In this document: in pieces, positions 25,673 to 35,138 of the stretch
Layout of the letters: each line of letters begins with the position of its first letter
Numbering within the stretch: position 1 is the stretch's first letter
Notes under the pieces: generated by a model
What the model saw: only the letters and a program-made list of their open reading frames with translations
Databases searched by the model: none
What the model was told of the DNA's origin: nothing
Assembly: GCA_021735245.1 (NCBI GenBank)
Contig: JAIPHJ010000017.1
Coordinates: 1-40,031 of the forward strand
Origin: Candidatus Bipolaricaulota bacterium
GTDB lineage: Bacteria > Bipolaricaulota > Bipolaricaulia > M55B111
Direction: 5' to 3'
DNA: 40,031 nucleotides
Made by a program: the position numbers and the translations under genes

Positions 25673-28600
25673 TCAACCCGTTTTATCGCTATCTTTGCTA
25701 TTTTTCCATTCAGGCTTTCTTCCGACTCGATGTCAGCCGTTTCGGGTAATTTTCCGGCACGGAGATCTCGGGTCAGCGTCTCCGATCTAAGGTAATCCGA
25801 GTGTTTTTCGACCGCGCCCTCGATCGATTTATCGGCTTCGTAGTAAAGCTCTATTCTATCGGTGACCTCGAAGCCGGCTTCCTTTCTCAGTTGCTGGATA
25901 CGCCGGATGAGCTCTCTGACGTAACCTTCCTGGCGGAGCCCCTCGTCGAGTTCGACGTTCAACAGTAATACGTAATCGTTGTTCTCTACTCTAACGTACG
26001 ACTGGTTTGGTTCGTAAGTCAGCTCAACTTCCTCTCCGGTAACTTCGAAGGACTCGCCGTCGACCTTTATCTCGACTTTCCCCTGTTCATCAAGTGCAGT
26101 GGCAATTAACTCGCTGTCCTCTTCCTCTATTCTGTCGCCTATCTTCTGGGCGTCGCCGCCGAACTTTGGTCCCAGTTTGCTGAAGTCCGGACTAACCACG
26201 GGAACGTAGTAATCCTCGAGCTCGTCTCTGAAAGATACTTCCTTCACGTTTAGTTCTTCCTTTAACAAAGCGAGGGACTCGCCGGATATCCCGTCAAAAG
26301 ACCGCTTGGGCTGTACTATCAGCTCGCTGAGCGGCTGCCTGACCTTGATCTCGGCCTTGTTTCGGGCCTTTCTACCCAGTGCCGTCAGAGAGCGGACTTC
26401 CTTCACGTGCTCTTCGAGGTCCTCGTCTATCTCCTCGGAATTCACTTCGGGCCAGTCGGCCAGGTGCACGCTATCAGGATCGTCAGCTTTCAAATTTCGA
26501 TAAAGTTCCTCGGCGAGGAACGGAGTAAATGGAGCAAATAACTTACTGAGGGCAAGCAACGAGCTATACAGCGTATAATGAGCCGCCAGCTTGTCTTCGC
26601 CGGATTCGTCGCTCCAGAACCTGTCCCTCGAACAGCGGACGTACCAGTTGCTAAGGTCGTCCACGAAATTCTCTATCGCGGAAGTGGCGGACGGAACATC
26701 GTAATCGTCCAGAGAATCCGTAACTTTTCCGATGGTCCGGTTCAGCTTCGAATTAATCCAGCGGTCCAGCAGGGAAAGGTCCAGGTCGTCCGATTCGACC
26801 TTACCCGGATCGAACTCGTCTATCTCCGCGTACAGGGAAAAGAAATTGTAGGTATTTCGAACCGTATCGAGGAATTTGTAGAGCACTTCTCCGGGACCTT
26901 CTTCTTCCAGGCGTCGCGTCTTCCAGGGTGCGGTGGTCGAATAGAGATACCACCTGATCGCGTCCGCACCGTACCTTTCTATGGTCTCCCAGGGATCGAT
27001 CACGTTGCCCTTGCTCTTGCTCATAGCTTTGCCTTCCGAGTCAAGTCCGTAGCCGGTAACCAGAACGTTCTTGAACGACGACTGGCCGTGGAGCAACGTA
27101 CTGGTCACCAGCAGGGTGTAGAACCAACCCCTGGTTTGATCCTGACCCTCACAGATGAAGTCGGCCGGAAACAACCGCTGAAAGTCCTCCTGGTTCTCGA
27201 AGGGGTAATGAAGCTGGGCCGTATGCATGGAACCCGAGTCAAACCACGTATCGAGCACGTGCTCGACCCGGTCCATCTCCCCGTCGCAGTTCGGACAGGT
27301 CAGCTTGACCTCGTCTATGAACGGTCGATGTAGTTCCACTTCCTCGGCCAGCTCTTTGTCCTCCGCGTGCTCGATCAGCTCCTTTCTGCTGCCGATCGAC
27401 AGCTCGTGCCCGCAATCGTCACACGTCCAGATGTTGAGCGGGGTACCCCAGTAACGGTCCCGGCTCAGCGCCCAGTCCTTCATATTGTCCAGGAAGTCAC
27501 CGAACCGTCCGTCCCGCATGTGTTCGGGGTACCAGTTTATCTGCTGATTGTTTTCTACTATCTCTTCCTTTCTTTCGGTCGTTTCAATGTACCAGGAGTC
27601 CAGTGCGAAGTAGAGAAGTGGCGTATCGCAGCGCCAGCAGAACGGGTACTCGTGCTCGTAACTGGAATGCTTGAGGAGGTAGCCTTTTTCCTCGAGATCC
27701 TCCACTATATCGTCGTCCGCGTCCTTGACAAAATCTCCCTCCGATAGGGGAAATTCCGAAGTAAATTCCCCGTTTAAGTTGAGGGGCTGAACAAATGGTA
27801 TCCCTTCTTTCTCGCCCAGTTCTGCGTCTTCTTCACCAAACGAAGGGGCGACGTGAACGATTCCCGTTCCCTCGTCCAGCGTAACGAAGTCCGCATTGTG
27901 AACGCGATAGGCACCTTCGTCGTCGGAGAGCCTGTAGGGAGGCTCGTAACTCATTCCGATAAGCTCCTCCCCGCTGAACTCCTCTATCATCTCGTAATCG
28001 GGCCCGAGGACCTTATCCAGCAGGGCTTTGGCCATTATCACCTTCTCTCCCTCTAATTCCACCTTTGCGTACCAGAGTTCGTCGCTCACGGCCAGTGCGG
28101 TATTGGATGGGATGGTCCACGGCGTCGTCGTCCAGGCAAGAAGGCTAAGGCCCTCTTCCCCCTCTACCGGAAACTTTACGAAGATGGAAGGGTCTTCCGT
28201 CAGTTCGTAACCCTGAGCTACTTCGTGCGAGGAGAGCCCCGTTCCGCATCGGGGACAGTAAGGTAAAACTTTATGTCCTTTGTATAGCAGGTCCTGCTCC
28301 CAGATGTTCTTTAGTTCCCACCACAGGGTCTCGATGTATTCGTTTTCGTAGGTAATATAGGGATCGTCGAGGTCTATCCAAAACCCCATGCGCTCGATCA
28401 TCCTCTCCCATTCCTGTTTGTATTCCCAGACGCTCTCCTTGCACTTCTCGACGAAGTTTTCTATTCCGTACTCCTCTATCTCTTCCTTGTTTTCCAGGCC
28501 CAGTTCCTTCTCAACCTCGAGCTCCACCGGGAGACCGTGGGTATCCCAGCCACCCTTCCGCTCTACGTGATACCCCTGCATCGTCTTGTAGCGGGGAAAG

Positions 28601-28812
28601 AGGTCCTTGTAAACCCGGGCCATCAGGTGGCCAAAATGGGGCTTTCCGTTTGCCGTCGGAGGACCTTCGTAGAATACCCATTCCTCGTTTTCCTCGGTCC
28701 CTTCCAGGCTCCGCCGAAAGACCTCTTCCTCTTCCCAGAAATCCATCACGTCCCGTTCGCGCTCGAGGGGGTCCTCGCTTAAATCACCGTATGTCGGCAT
28801 AACTACCTCCAA
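25669..28812 (-). CDS. ileS: isoleucine--tRNA ligase
   Basis: FYEGPPTANGKPHFGHLMARVYKD (HIGH region), KAMSKSKGNVIDPWETIERYGADAIRWYL; long 1047-aa form. Confidence 0.97.
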   Translation of the reverse strand: MEVVMPTYGDLSEDPLERERDVMDFWEEEEVFRRSLEGTEENEEWVFYEGPPTANGKPHFGHLMARVYKDLFPRYKTMQGYHVERKGGWDTHGLPVELEVEKELGLENKEEIEEYGIENFVEKCKESVWEYKQEWERMIERMGFWIDLDDPYITYENEYIETLWWELKNIWEQDLLYKGHKVLPYCPRCGTGLSSHEVAQGYELTEDPSIFVKFPVEGEEGLSLLAWTTTPWTIPSNTALAVSDELWYAKVELEGEKVIMAKALLDKVLGPDYEMIEEFSGEELIGMSYEPPYRLSDDEGAYRVHNADFVTLDEGTGIVHVAPSFGEEDAELGEKEGIPFVQPLNLNGEFTSEFPLSEGDFVKDADDDIVEDLEEKGYLLKHSSYEHEYPFCWRCDTPLLYFALDSWYIETTERKEEIVENNQQINWYPEHMRDGRFGDFLDNMKDWALSRDRYWGTPLNIWTCDDCGHELSIGSRKELIEHAEDKELAEEVELHRPFIDEVKLTCPNCDGEMDRVEHVLDTWFDSGSMHTAQLHYPFENQEDFQRLFPADFICEGQDQTRGWFYTLLVTSTLLHGQSSFKNVLVTGYGLDSEGKAMSKSKGNVIDPWETIERYGADAIRWYLYSTTAPWKTRRLEEEGPGEVLYKFLDTVRNTYNFFSLYAEIDEFDPGKVESDDLDLSLLDRWINSKLNRTIGKVTDSLDDYDVPSATSAIENFVDDLSNWYVRCSRDRFWSDESGEDKLAAHYTLYSSLLALSKLFAPFTPFLAEELYRNLKADDPDSVHLADWPEVNSEEIDEDLEEHVKEVRSLTALGRKARNKAEIKVRQPLSELIVQPKRSFDGISGESLALLKEELNVKEVSFRDELEDYYVPVVSPDFSKLGPKFGGDAQKIGDRIEEEDSELIATALDEQGKVEIKVDGESFEVTGEEVELTYEPNQSYVRVENNDYVLLLNVELDEGLRQEGYVRELIRRIQQLRKEAGFEVTDRIELYYEADKSIEGAVEKHSDYLRSETLTRDLRAGKLPETADIESEESLNGKIAKIAIKRVE

Positions 28813-28956
28813 CCTAAGTTTCCCGACTTTCTTAGTTTAAACCAACTCGTAAAACAGAATACAAAATAAAACTTCTACTCTTCCGAATTTTTAATTGCCT
28901 CAACCAGTGGATCACGTTTAAAAGTTAAATAAAACCTACTCTCCCGAAACTTCCAC

Positions 28957-29077
28957 CCGGCACTTAGTTGAGAATAGTTACTTGGTTATGACAAAGCAAA
29001 CTATATTAACTTAGGCTGCCTTACGCCTTTACCGTATGAATCTACGATCCAGGCAACCCATCTCAACTAAGTGCTGG
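28957..29077. repeat. CCAGCAC-terminal inverted-repeat element 1 (121 bp)
   Basis: ccggcacttagttgaga (28957-28973) / tctcaactaagtgctgg (29061-29077). Confidence 0.75.
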
Positions 29078-29267
29078 ACCAATACTCGCCTGTCAAATAC
29101 TTTTCCGGATAACCATGCTATATCAAACTGAAGTAATAAAACCACTCAAACTAGGTCCAAGTATGAAAATCCGAAAAATAATATTAGATTGGAAAATACA
29201 TATCAATCTGATAATCCAGAAGGTAAGCGAGTACCTTTGTCTTCACAGAGAGGTTAAATATCGAGGT

Positions 29268-30926
29268 TCAAGCCAGATATCCCAGACCCTTCAACCGCTC
29301 CACTATCTCCTCGTCGTGATTGTCACTCGACATTTCTCCCCCCGATCCGTTGAGGTTCACTTCCGAGAATTCTGGCCGGTGCTCCCCCCAGAACTCCTCG
29401 GAGAAGACCTCCCGCCTCGGAGAACCGTCTATATAGGAGGGAATCTTCAGCCCCAGAGTATGGAGCAATATGGGAGCCGGGTCAGAAATTTTCATTCCCT
29501 CTATCCTTGACCTTCGACCGTACTTTGGACCATAAGCCGCGAACATGCCGTTCATCCTGTGGGTACCGGTAATGGCGAACGAGGGTATTATCCTGTCCAT
29601 TGTTTTAAATACCGTCAGACCGCCCGTATCGGTCTCCAGGTCCTTGGTCAGGAACAGGATATCCGGACCCCGAAAAGATCTCGGTCCGTCGTAGACCTCC
29701 TCATTCTTCATGACCTCGGCTATGACGCTCTCACCGGTATAGGGGTTCTGGAGGTCCTTCAAGTCCCTCACCAGCTCGTCGCGTAGGTTGGCCGCATCTT
29801 CCGGGTTAATACAGCCGTGCTTTTCGCGTCCCTTTATGTTTAACCTGATAGCCCCGGTAACTCCGCCCCGGGAATAGGCCTTAGTATTTTCCCAGTCGAC
29901 GTCGTTCAGCGATAAGAACATCCTGCCCAAAATATCGTTAAACCCCTCCATCTCCCACTCGTTTCCTTTTGCCAGCGGTCCCAGGAGGTCCCCGATTTTG
30001 TAGAGGTTCTTCTGATTCAAACCGAGCTTCGAAGCCGCCCGTTTTATCCTTACACCGGCCGAGTCTTTCAATTTCATGTAACCTTTCTGGACCAGCCAGC
30101 TATTTACGTTAAAGATCCATTTCAGGGGTCCAAATCCGTGATCCGACACCATCATCACGTGAGTATCCTCACTGGCAGTCGATTCGTAGATATTTTTAAC
30201 CGCTTCCTCAACCCTCTTATATACTTCCAGAACAGGATCTTCGTCCACTGTGACGCCGTCGTTACCCAGGGGAGAATTCTGGTGAAAAAGGTGATGTTTC
30301 ACCGTATCGGTTTCCATAAAGTATACCATGGAAACGTCCCATTCCTGAGTCGAAAGCAGGTGATGGGCAACTTCTTCTTTGTTCGTGATCGAATCCTTTA
30401 ACTCCTCAACCCACTGCTTGTTATTTATAGCCATTTCCGCGTGGGTCGGGGCAAACCTGTAGTTTCCCACTACTTTTTCGATCTCATCCTTTAGGCTCGG
30501 CGGATAGACGTAGTCCTCGGCCTCCTTAGGCGTTAATACCCCCGATGTCATGAAACCGTTAACTTTCCTGGGAGGATAGGTAACCGGAACGCCGATGACG
30601 CCAACTTTTTTGCCTGCCTCGCTGGCTATTTCCCAGAGAGTTTTTGTCTCGATCGAAGTGGAGTCCACCATTCCTTCTCCGTACGTTTCTTCTCCCGAAC
30701 TTCCCCAGTCAAATACACCGTGTTTTCCCGGGTTAACTCCTGTCTGAAAAGTAGACCAGGCTGGTCCGGTCAGTGGGGGAATGGTGCTGGTCATTTCACC
30801 CCGCACGCCCTCGCTGACAATCTTTTCCAGGAAGGGCAATTCTCCCTGATCGAACCAGGGATCCAGAAGGTCGAACGTCGCTCCGTCAAGCCCAAAAATT
30901 AATAATTCTTTATTATTAGCCGTCAT
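29268..30926 (-). CDS. alkaline phosphatase family / type I phosphodiesterase-nucleotide pyrophosphatase-like protein
   Basis: LLIFGLDGATFDLLDPWFDQGELPFLEKI, TIPPLTGPAWSTFQTGVNPGKHGVFDW, VMMVSDHGFGPLKWIFNVNSWLVQKGY. Confidence 0.93.
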   Translation of the reverse strand: MTANNKELLIFGLDGATFDLLDPWFDQGELPFLEKIVSEGVRGEMTSTIPPLTGPAWSTFQTGVNPGKHGVFDWGSSGEETYGEGMVDSTSIETKTLWEIASEAGKKVGVIGVPVTYPPRKVNGFMTSGVLTPKEAEDYVYPPSLKDEIEKVVGNYRFAPTHAEMAINNKQWVEELKDSITNKEEVAHHLLSTQEWDVSMVYFMETDTVKHHLFHQNSPLGNDGVTVDEDPVLEVYKRVEEAVKNIYESTASEDTHVMMVSDHGFGPLKWIFNVNSWLVQKGYMKLKDSAGVRIKRAASKLGLNQKNLYKIGDLLGPLAKGNEWEMEGFNDILGRMFLSLNDVDWENTKAYSRGGVTGAIRLNIKGREKHGCINPEDAANLRDELVRDLKDLQNPYTGESVIAEVMKNEEVYDGPRSFRGPDILFLTKDLETDTGGLTVFKTMDRIIPSFAITGTHRMNGMFAAYGPKYGRRSRIEGMKISDPAPILLHTLGLKIPSYIDGSPRREVFSEEFWGEHRPEFSEVNLNGSGGEMSSDNHDEEIVERLKGLGYLA

Positions 30927-31094
30927 TATACCCCTTTATAATTTCTGAATTCCGGAATTATCGAAAGCATACGTAAGTCCAAGTAAGCTTAACTGGTGAG
31001 TCGGAAACAATCAAAAGCAAAAAGCAGGGAAGTCACATTTACCGCGAACCGGTCCGTAACCGGGCGTACCACCCCGGCACGGGAGCCCGGGCTT

Positions 31095-31197
31095 CCAGCA
31101 CTCAACAGAGCCCAGCACCCTCTAAAGAAAACTAATGGTTTGAGAAATTATACATGGTAACGAAGCGGTAAGGTTTTTCATCTCTGTTGCGTGCTGG
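31095..31197. repeat. CCAGCAC-terminal inverted-repeat element 2 (103 bp)
   Basis: ccagcactcaacagag (31095-31110) / ctctgttgcgtgctgg (31182-31197), 15/16 paired. Confidence 0.75.
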
Positions 31198-31369
31198 ACT
31201 TCGGCTATTACCGCTAACCGGACCAAGCACAGAGAGTCCCTGTGCTCCGTTGGTCGCTATAGCAACAAATCGACCGGGCACAGGAACCCGGTCTGCTATT
31301 GAGAAACGGGTCGACCCTTATAGTACCGTTGTACTGAAAGACCGCAGGGGTTACCCTCATATAGAAAAT

Positions 31370-32005
31370 ATGAACCGCAACGTAATTTTTGACCTCGACG
31401 GAGTCCTTCTCGATTCTGAAACCAACCTGGACTGGCTGGACCGGGCCATGAAAAGAGCTCTGGAAGAGATGGACGTTCTGATAACCCGGAAAAACATAGA
31501 AAGACTTTATCCTGGCGACCTCCAGTATTTCGAAACTGCCGTGAAAGATTTCCCTTTTTCTCCGGACAAAGTCTGGGAAATAAGGGATAAACATTACGTA
31601 GCGGAAAAGCTGGAGATGATCGACAGGGGTGAACTTCGACCATTTTCCGACGTGAGCAGCCTGGACAGGCTCCGTCCCTTATACTCGCTCGGCGTGATAA
31701 GCAACTCGCCCGGCGAAGTGGTCGATCGCTTCGTTAAAGCTTACGACCTCGAAGACCTTTTCGAGACCTGGGTCGGTCGGGATTCCGATTTAGAATCTTT
31801 AGGTGAAATCAAACCCGACCCTCACCTGTTCCATAGGCTTAAGAAGGAAACCGGAGACGGGAAGTTCTGGTACGTCGGGGACAGGGAAGTCGACAGAATG
31901 TTCGCTGAAAACACGGGAATGGAGTTCCTTCACCTTACCAGAAACGGAGAAGGATTCGGAAGTTTCGACGAACTGGTTGATTACCTGCTCGAACTAACGG
32001 AGTAG
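31370..32005 (+). CDS. HAD family hydrolase
   Basis: NVIFDLDGVLLDSE motif I, GVISNSPGEVV, IKPDPHLFHRL, WYVGDREVDRMFA; ATG at 31370, the upstream ORF extension is repeat-derived. Confidence 0.92.
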   Translation: MNRNVIFDLDGVLLDSETNLDWLDRAMKRALEEMDVLITRKNIERLYPGDLQYFETAVKDFPFSPDKVWEIRDKHYVAEKLEMIDRGELRPFSDVSSLDRLRPLYSLGVISNSPGEVVDRFVKAYDLEDLFETWVGRDSDLESLGEIKPDPHLFHRLKKETGDGKFWYVGDREVDRMFAENTGMEFLHLTRNGEGFGSFDELVDYLLELTE

Positions 32006-32055
32006 CCGTTTTTCCCTCCGACCGTGACAGTTCCGGGAGATGCACGGAAATGCCT

Positions 32056-33024
32056 TCAGTCCCAGAGCTCGTATAATTGATCCCTGATGGTCTCCTCAAC
32101 CGTCTCGCGGCCAACCTTTAACCCTGTCACGTCCGAAGCCCTGGCTTCTCCAATTACCGACGCCTTGATCCCGCGATTCCTGACCAGCTCGAGTGCCTCC
32201 TGAACCTCTTCCGCCGGGACGCTCGCGATTAACGCCCCCGAGCCGAATACCTTCAACGGGTCCACTCCCGCGGCTTCACAAATTCTTTGGGTGTCGGAAT
32301 TTACGACGATCGCTTCACGGTCAACCTCGAGAGCCAGGCCGGAAGCCGAAGCCATCTCAAATAACCCGGCCAATACTCCTCCTTCCGTGGGATCGTGCAT
32401 AGCGGTGGCGAACTCATTCAACAGTAATCCCTCGGGAAGGACGCTCAACTGGTTCAGCTTGTCGGCCCCCTTTTTCAGGACTTCATCCGGTACTTTTCCT
32501 TCAAGCTCGCTTCGAAAATCGGTTGCGAGGATGCCCGTGGCCTCTATACCTGCTCCTTTCGTCAGAATTAACTTATCTCCGGGCCGGACTCCTCCGGTAG
32601 GAATATATCTATCCGTAAGACCAAAACAGGTAAGGGAAAGGAAGGGTCTGTCGATACCGGAAATGTATTCCGAGTGGCCACCGACTATCGCTATTCCTAA
32701 ATCCTTCGAGGCAGCGTCCAACTGCCTGGTTATCTTATCGAGATAGTTCTCGTCGCTGTCCGGGAAAAGGTAGGTAACCATCATCCATCCTGGCTCGGCC
32801 CCCGAAGCGGCCAGGTCGTTGGCGGCTATGTTCACGCCCAGCGTCCCTATTCGATCGGCGGCGTAGATTATCGGATCAGAATTGACAACCAGAACCCGAT
32901 CCCCGAGATCAATTGCCGCCGTATCCTCCCCGTAGGCGGGACCGACCATCACGGACTCGTCCACTGCTCCTAACCTGTTGAATACGTACTGGTCGAGTCC
33001 TTCTGGACCGACTTTACCTATCAT
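32056..33024 (-). CDS. AIR synthase-related / HypE-like protein
   Basis: VVNSDPIIYAADRIGTLGVNIAANDLAASGAEPGWMMVTYLFPD, IVGGHSEY, MHDPTEGGVLAGLFEMA. Confidence 0.88.
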   Translation of the reverse strand: MIGKVGPEGLDQYVFNRLGAVDESVMVGPAYGEDTAAIDLGDRVLVVNSDPIIYAADRIGTLGVNIAANDLAASGAEPGWMMVTYLFPDSDENYLDKITRQLDAASKDLGIAIVGGHSEYISGIDRPFLSLTCFGLTDRYIPTGGVRPGDKLILTKGAGIEATGILATDFRSELEGKVPDEVLKKGADKLNQLSVLPEGLLLNEFATAMHDPTEGGVLAGLFEMASASGLALEVDREAIVVNSDTQRICEAAGVDPLKVFGSGALIASVPAEEVQEALELVRNRGIKASVIGEARASDVTGLKVGRETVEETIRDQLYELWD

Positions 33025-33267
33025 CTGTTCATCACCCCGAATGCCCAGCTATGATAGCGGAAGGGAGGTGGATTTAAAAGAGGAGGGAGGTTGTTAGGGC
33101 GAGGGCCCGGCCCGCTGTGGTTATTTCCGGGTTTAATAGTTCCGAGTTCTGGGTTAATTAGGGTGAGTGCATCGGCCGGAGTTGGGAGCTGGATCTCCCA
33201 ACTTATCAAGCAGAGAGGGTCCCCGCGCCCCCGTTAGTACAGTGAGAGGGCTAAAGACTAACCTACC

Positions 33268-33440
33268 GCCTCGATAACCCCGATAGCCGGTGGTTTCTAC
33301 CCCCGGTGTACACTGAGGTTGAAGTGTTCAGTTATTTACTTTGGTAGGATCTACGTGGAATTTACCAAAGAAGAAAGTTCTACATTTTTACCAACCATCC
33401 CACCGGATCTAGAAAGATCCGGCTATCGAGAATGTTAAGG
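33268..33440 (-). repeat. dispersed repeat B, inverted copy
   Basis: Reverse complement ccttaacattctcgatag..tctagatccggtgggatggttggt..ggtaaattccacgtag..gtgtacaccgggggtagaaaccaccggctatcgg matches 22805-22972. Confidence 0.8.
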
Positions 33441-33714
33441 TTGAGGAAGACACCTACCGCCCGGGCGTGGGAGCCCGGGCTGCTATGATGGAGTTACTTA
33501 CTATAGCAGAAGGGGTCCCCGCGCCCAGTTGGATGAAATTTTAACCGACCGGCCGTCAAGGGACCCGGCCTGCTTTATTCGAGGGGAGAATGAGTATCAG
33601 ACTATCCCTGGCCTCCCGGCAAATTTACTTAAACACTAAAGCCGGGGTTTGGATCCCCGGCGTCTAACTTAGTACCCTTATATATTCATGCTCCGCGGCT
33701 TTTTACACCGACCA

Positions 33715-34821
33715 CTAACCTCTTCTAACGTAGTTCGAGGCGTCAGCGATGATGTCCCTGATATCCAGCTCACCGCCGGCTGCGGATATGCATAGTCCGC
33801 ACCCCGAACAACCGTAGTTGCCGAACTCCTCGTAAGCTCTCTGGAATTTATCGTAAAACATTTCCTTCATTCGACTATCGGTCGGGTCGTCCGAGTGGAG
33901 TTCCTGGTGAATATCCTTCAGAGTGCTGGAGTCCCAGACCTTGTCCCTTACAGATCCTCTGTCGCCTTCTTCCTTAATATTGTGCAGGGTAAAGGAGGTA
34001 GGGCAGGCAAGAGTATAAGCCGTACAGTAACGGTTCTTAGTGGAGTACTTTTCCCAGAACGAAGCGTCGCGTGGAACTTCTCCGACCTCGGGTTCGACTT
34101 CGAAATAGGAGTTCTTGTCTTCAATCTTCTTCACCATCTTTTCCCTGTGGTCCTCCCTTATCTCAATCTGTTTCTCCGTAGCTTCGGTAAATAGGTAATC
34201 GTAACGATCTACTATTTCGTGACCCTTCCGGGAATCCTCGCCTACCTCTATCAGCATATCACCGTAATGAGGCAACATAGAAACGTTCAAATCGAAGCCG
34301 GACTCCGGATAGGGCTGCCCTCCGACTTTACTGCAGAAACAGGGATCGGCGATCTCCAGACAGTCGCACGAAATGATTGTCGTTTCCTCTCTCCTTTTTT
34401 TGTAAAAAGGATAAGAAAATTTACCCTGTTCAAAGGCTCTGTCGAGTATTTCCAGGGCATTTATATCGCACGACTTGTAACCCAGCAGTGCTAAACTTTT
34501 TCCTTCTTCTCCGGGCTGGCCTTCAGGGAAAGTATGGAGAATGTTATTTGGGGGAAAGAAGAAATCGTAACAGAGAGCGTCGGTTCTCCGGCAATTCAAC
34601 TGAAAATGGGTTGTTTGGGGATCCCAGCGAACGAACTCCCATCGGCTCCCTGGCCCCTCCCGTTGCTGACAAAAAACCGGAAGAAAGATGTAATTGTTCT
34701 CAGATAAATTGTTGACTAACTTTTTCAGATCCCATTCGGAAAGACTGTAAATTTCCATTGGTCCCCCCCTACGCAGTTCAAGGGAAAATATCCCGCGATC
34801 CGGACAATCTAGGACAATCAA
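33715..34821 (-). CDS. 4Fe-4S protein of the HydB / sulfhydrogenase-beta / anaerobic sulfite reductase A type
   Basis: LGYKSCDINALEILDRAF, CDCLEIADPCFCSKVGGQPYPESGFDL, CTAYTLACPTSF, YGCSGCGLCISAAGGELDIRDII. Confidence 0.82.
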   Translation of the reverse strand: MIVLDCPDRGIFSLELRRGGPMEIYSLSEWDLKKLVNNLSENNYIFLPVFCQQREGPGSRWEFVRWDPQTTHFQLNCRRTDALCYDFFFPPNNILHTFPEGQPGEEGKSLALLGYKSCDINALEILDRAFEQGKFSYPFYKKRREETTIISCDCLEIADPCFCSKVGGQPYPESGFDLNVSMLPHYGDMLIEVGEDSRKGHEIVDRYDYLFTEATEKQIEIREDHREKMVKKIEDKNSYFEVEPEVGEVPRDASFWEKYSTKNRYCTAYTLACPTSFTLHNIKEEGDRGSVRDKVWDSSTLKDIHQELHSDDPTDSRMKEMFYDKFQRAYEEFGNYGCSGCGLCISAAGGELDIRDIIADASNYVRRG

Positions 34822-35138
34822 AGTAAAATATCGAAATCGAAAACGTCATCCGGTTAACCTCTTGTGGACATGTTCACTTTCTCAAATCATTATAGCATAG
34901 TTAAAACCATTTGCCAAATTTTCTCTCCAACTCCCCTGGTTCAACCTAATAATTGAAGAACCATTTCTGGAAGCCTGGATCATCCCGGGGAAAAAGAAGT
35001 TTTACTAAGGCTTTTCCTAACAGCTTGACAAAACTTAGTTTCCCGATAAAATGAAGATAGAAGAAGATGAAGATATTTAAATTTTAGTTTATCTCCGACT
35101 TTTCAAAAAAGATTTAATAATTTTCTGCACCGGGAGAT

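Noticed and set aside
26578-27333. 251-aa plus-strand ORF
   Set aside because: Antisense to ileS; no recognisable family, explained by codon bias of the true gene.
28813-28960. T-box leader for ileS
   Set aside because: No TGGNACCGCG-like core or terminator hairpin seen upstream of the gene.
31187-31369. N-terminal extension of the HAD hydrolase ORF
   Set aside because: Encoded by GC-rich repeat DNA; the catalytic FDLDGV motif begins just after ATG 31370.
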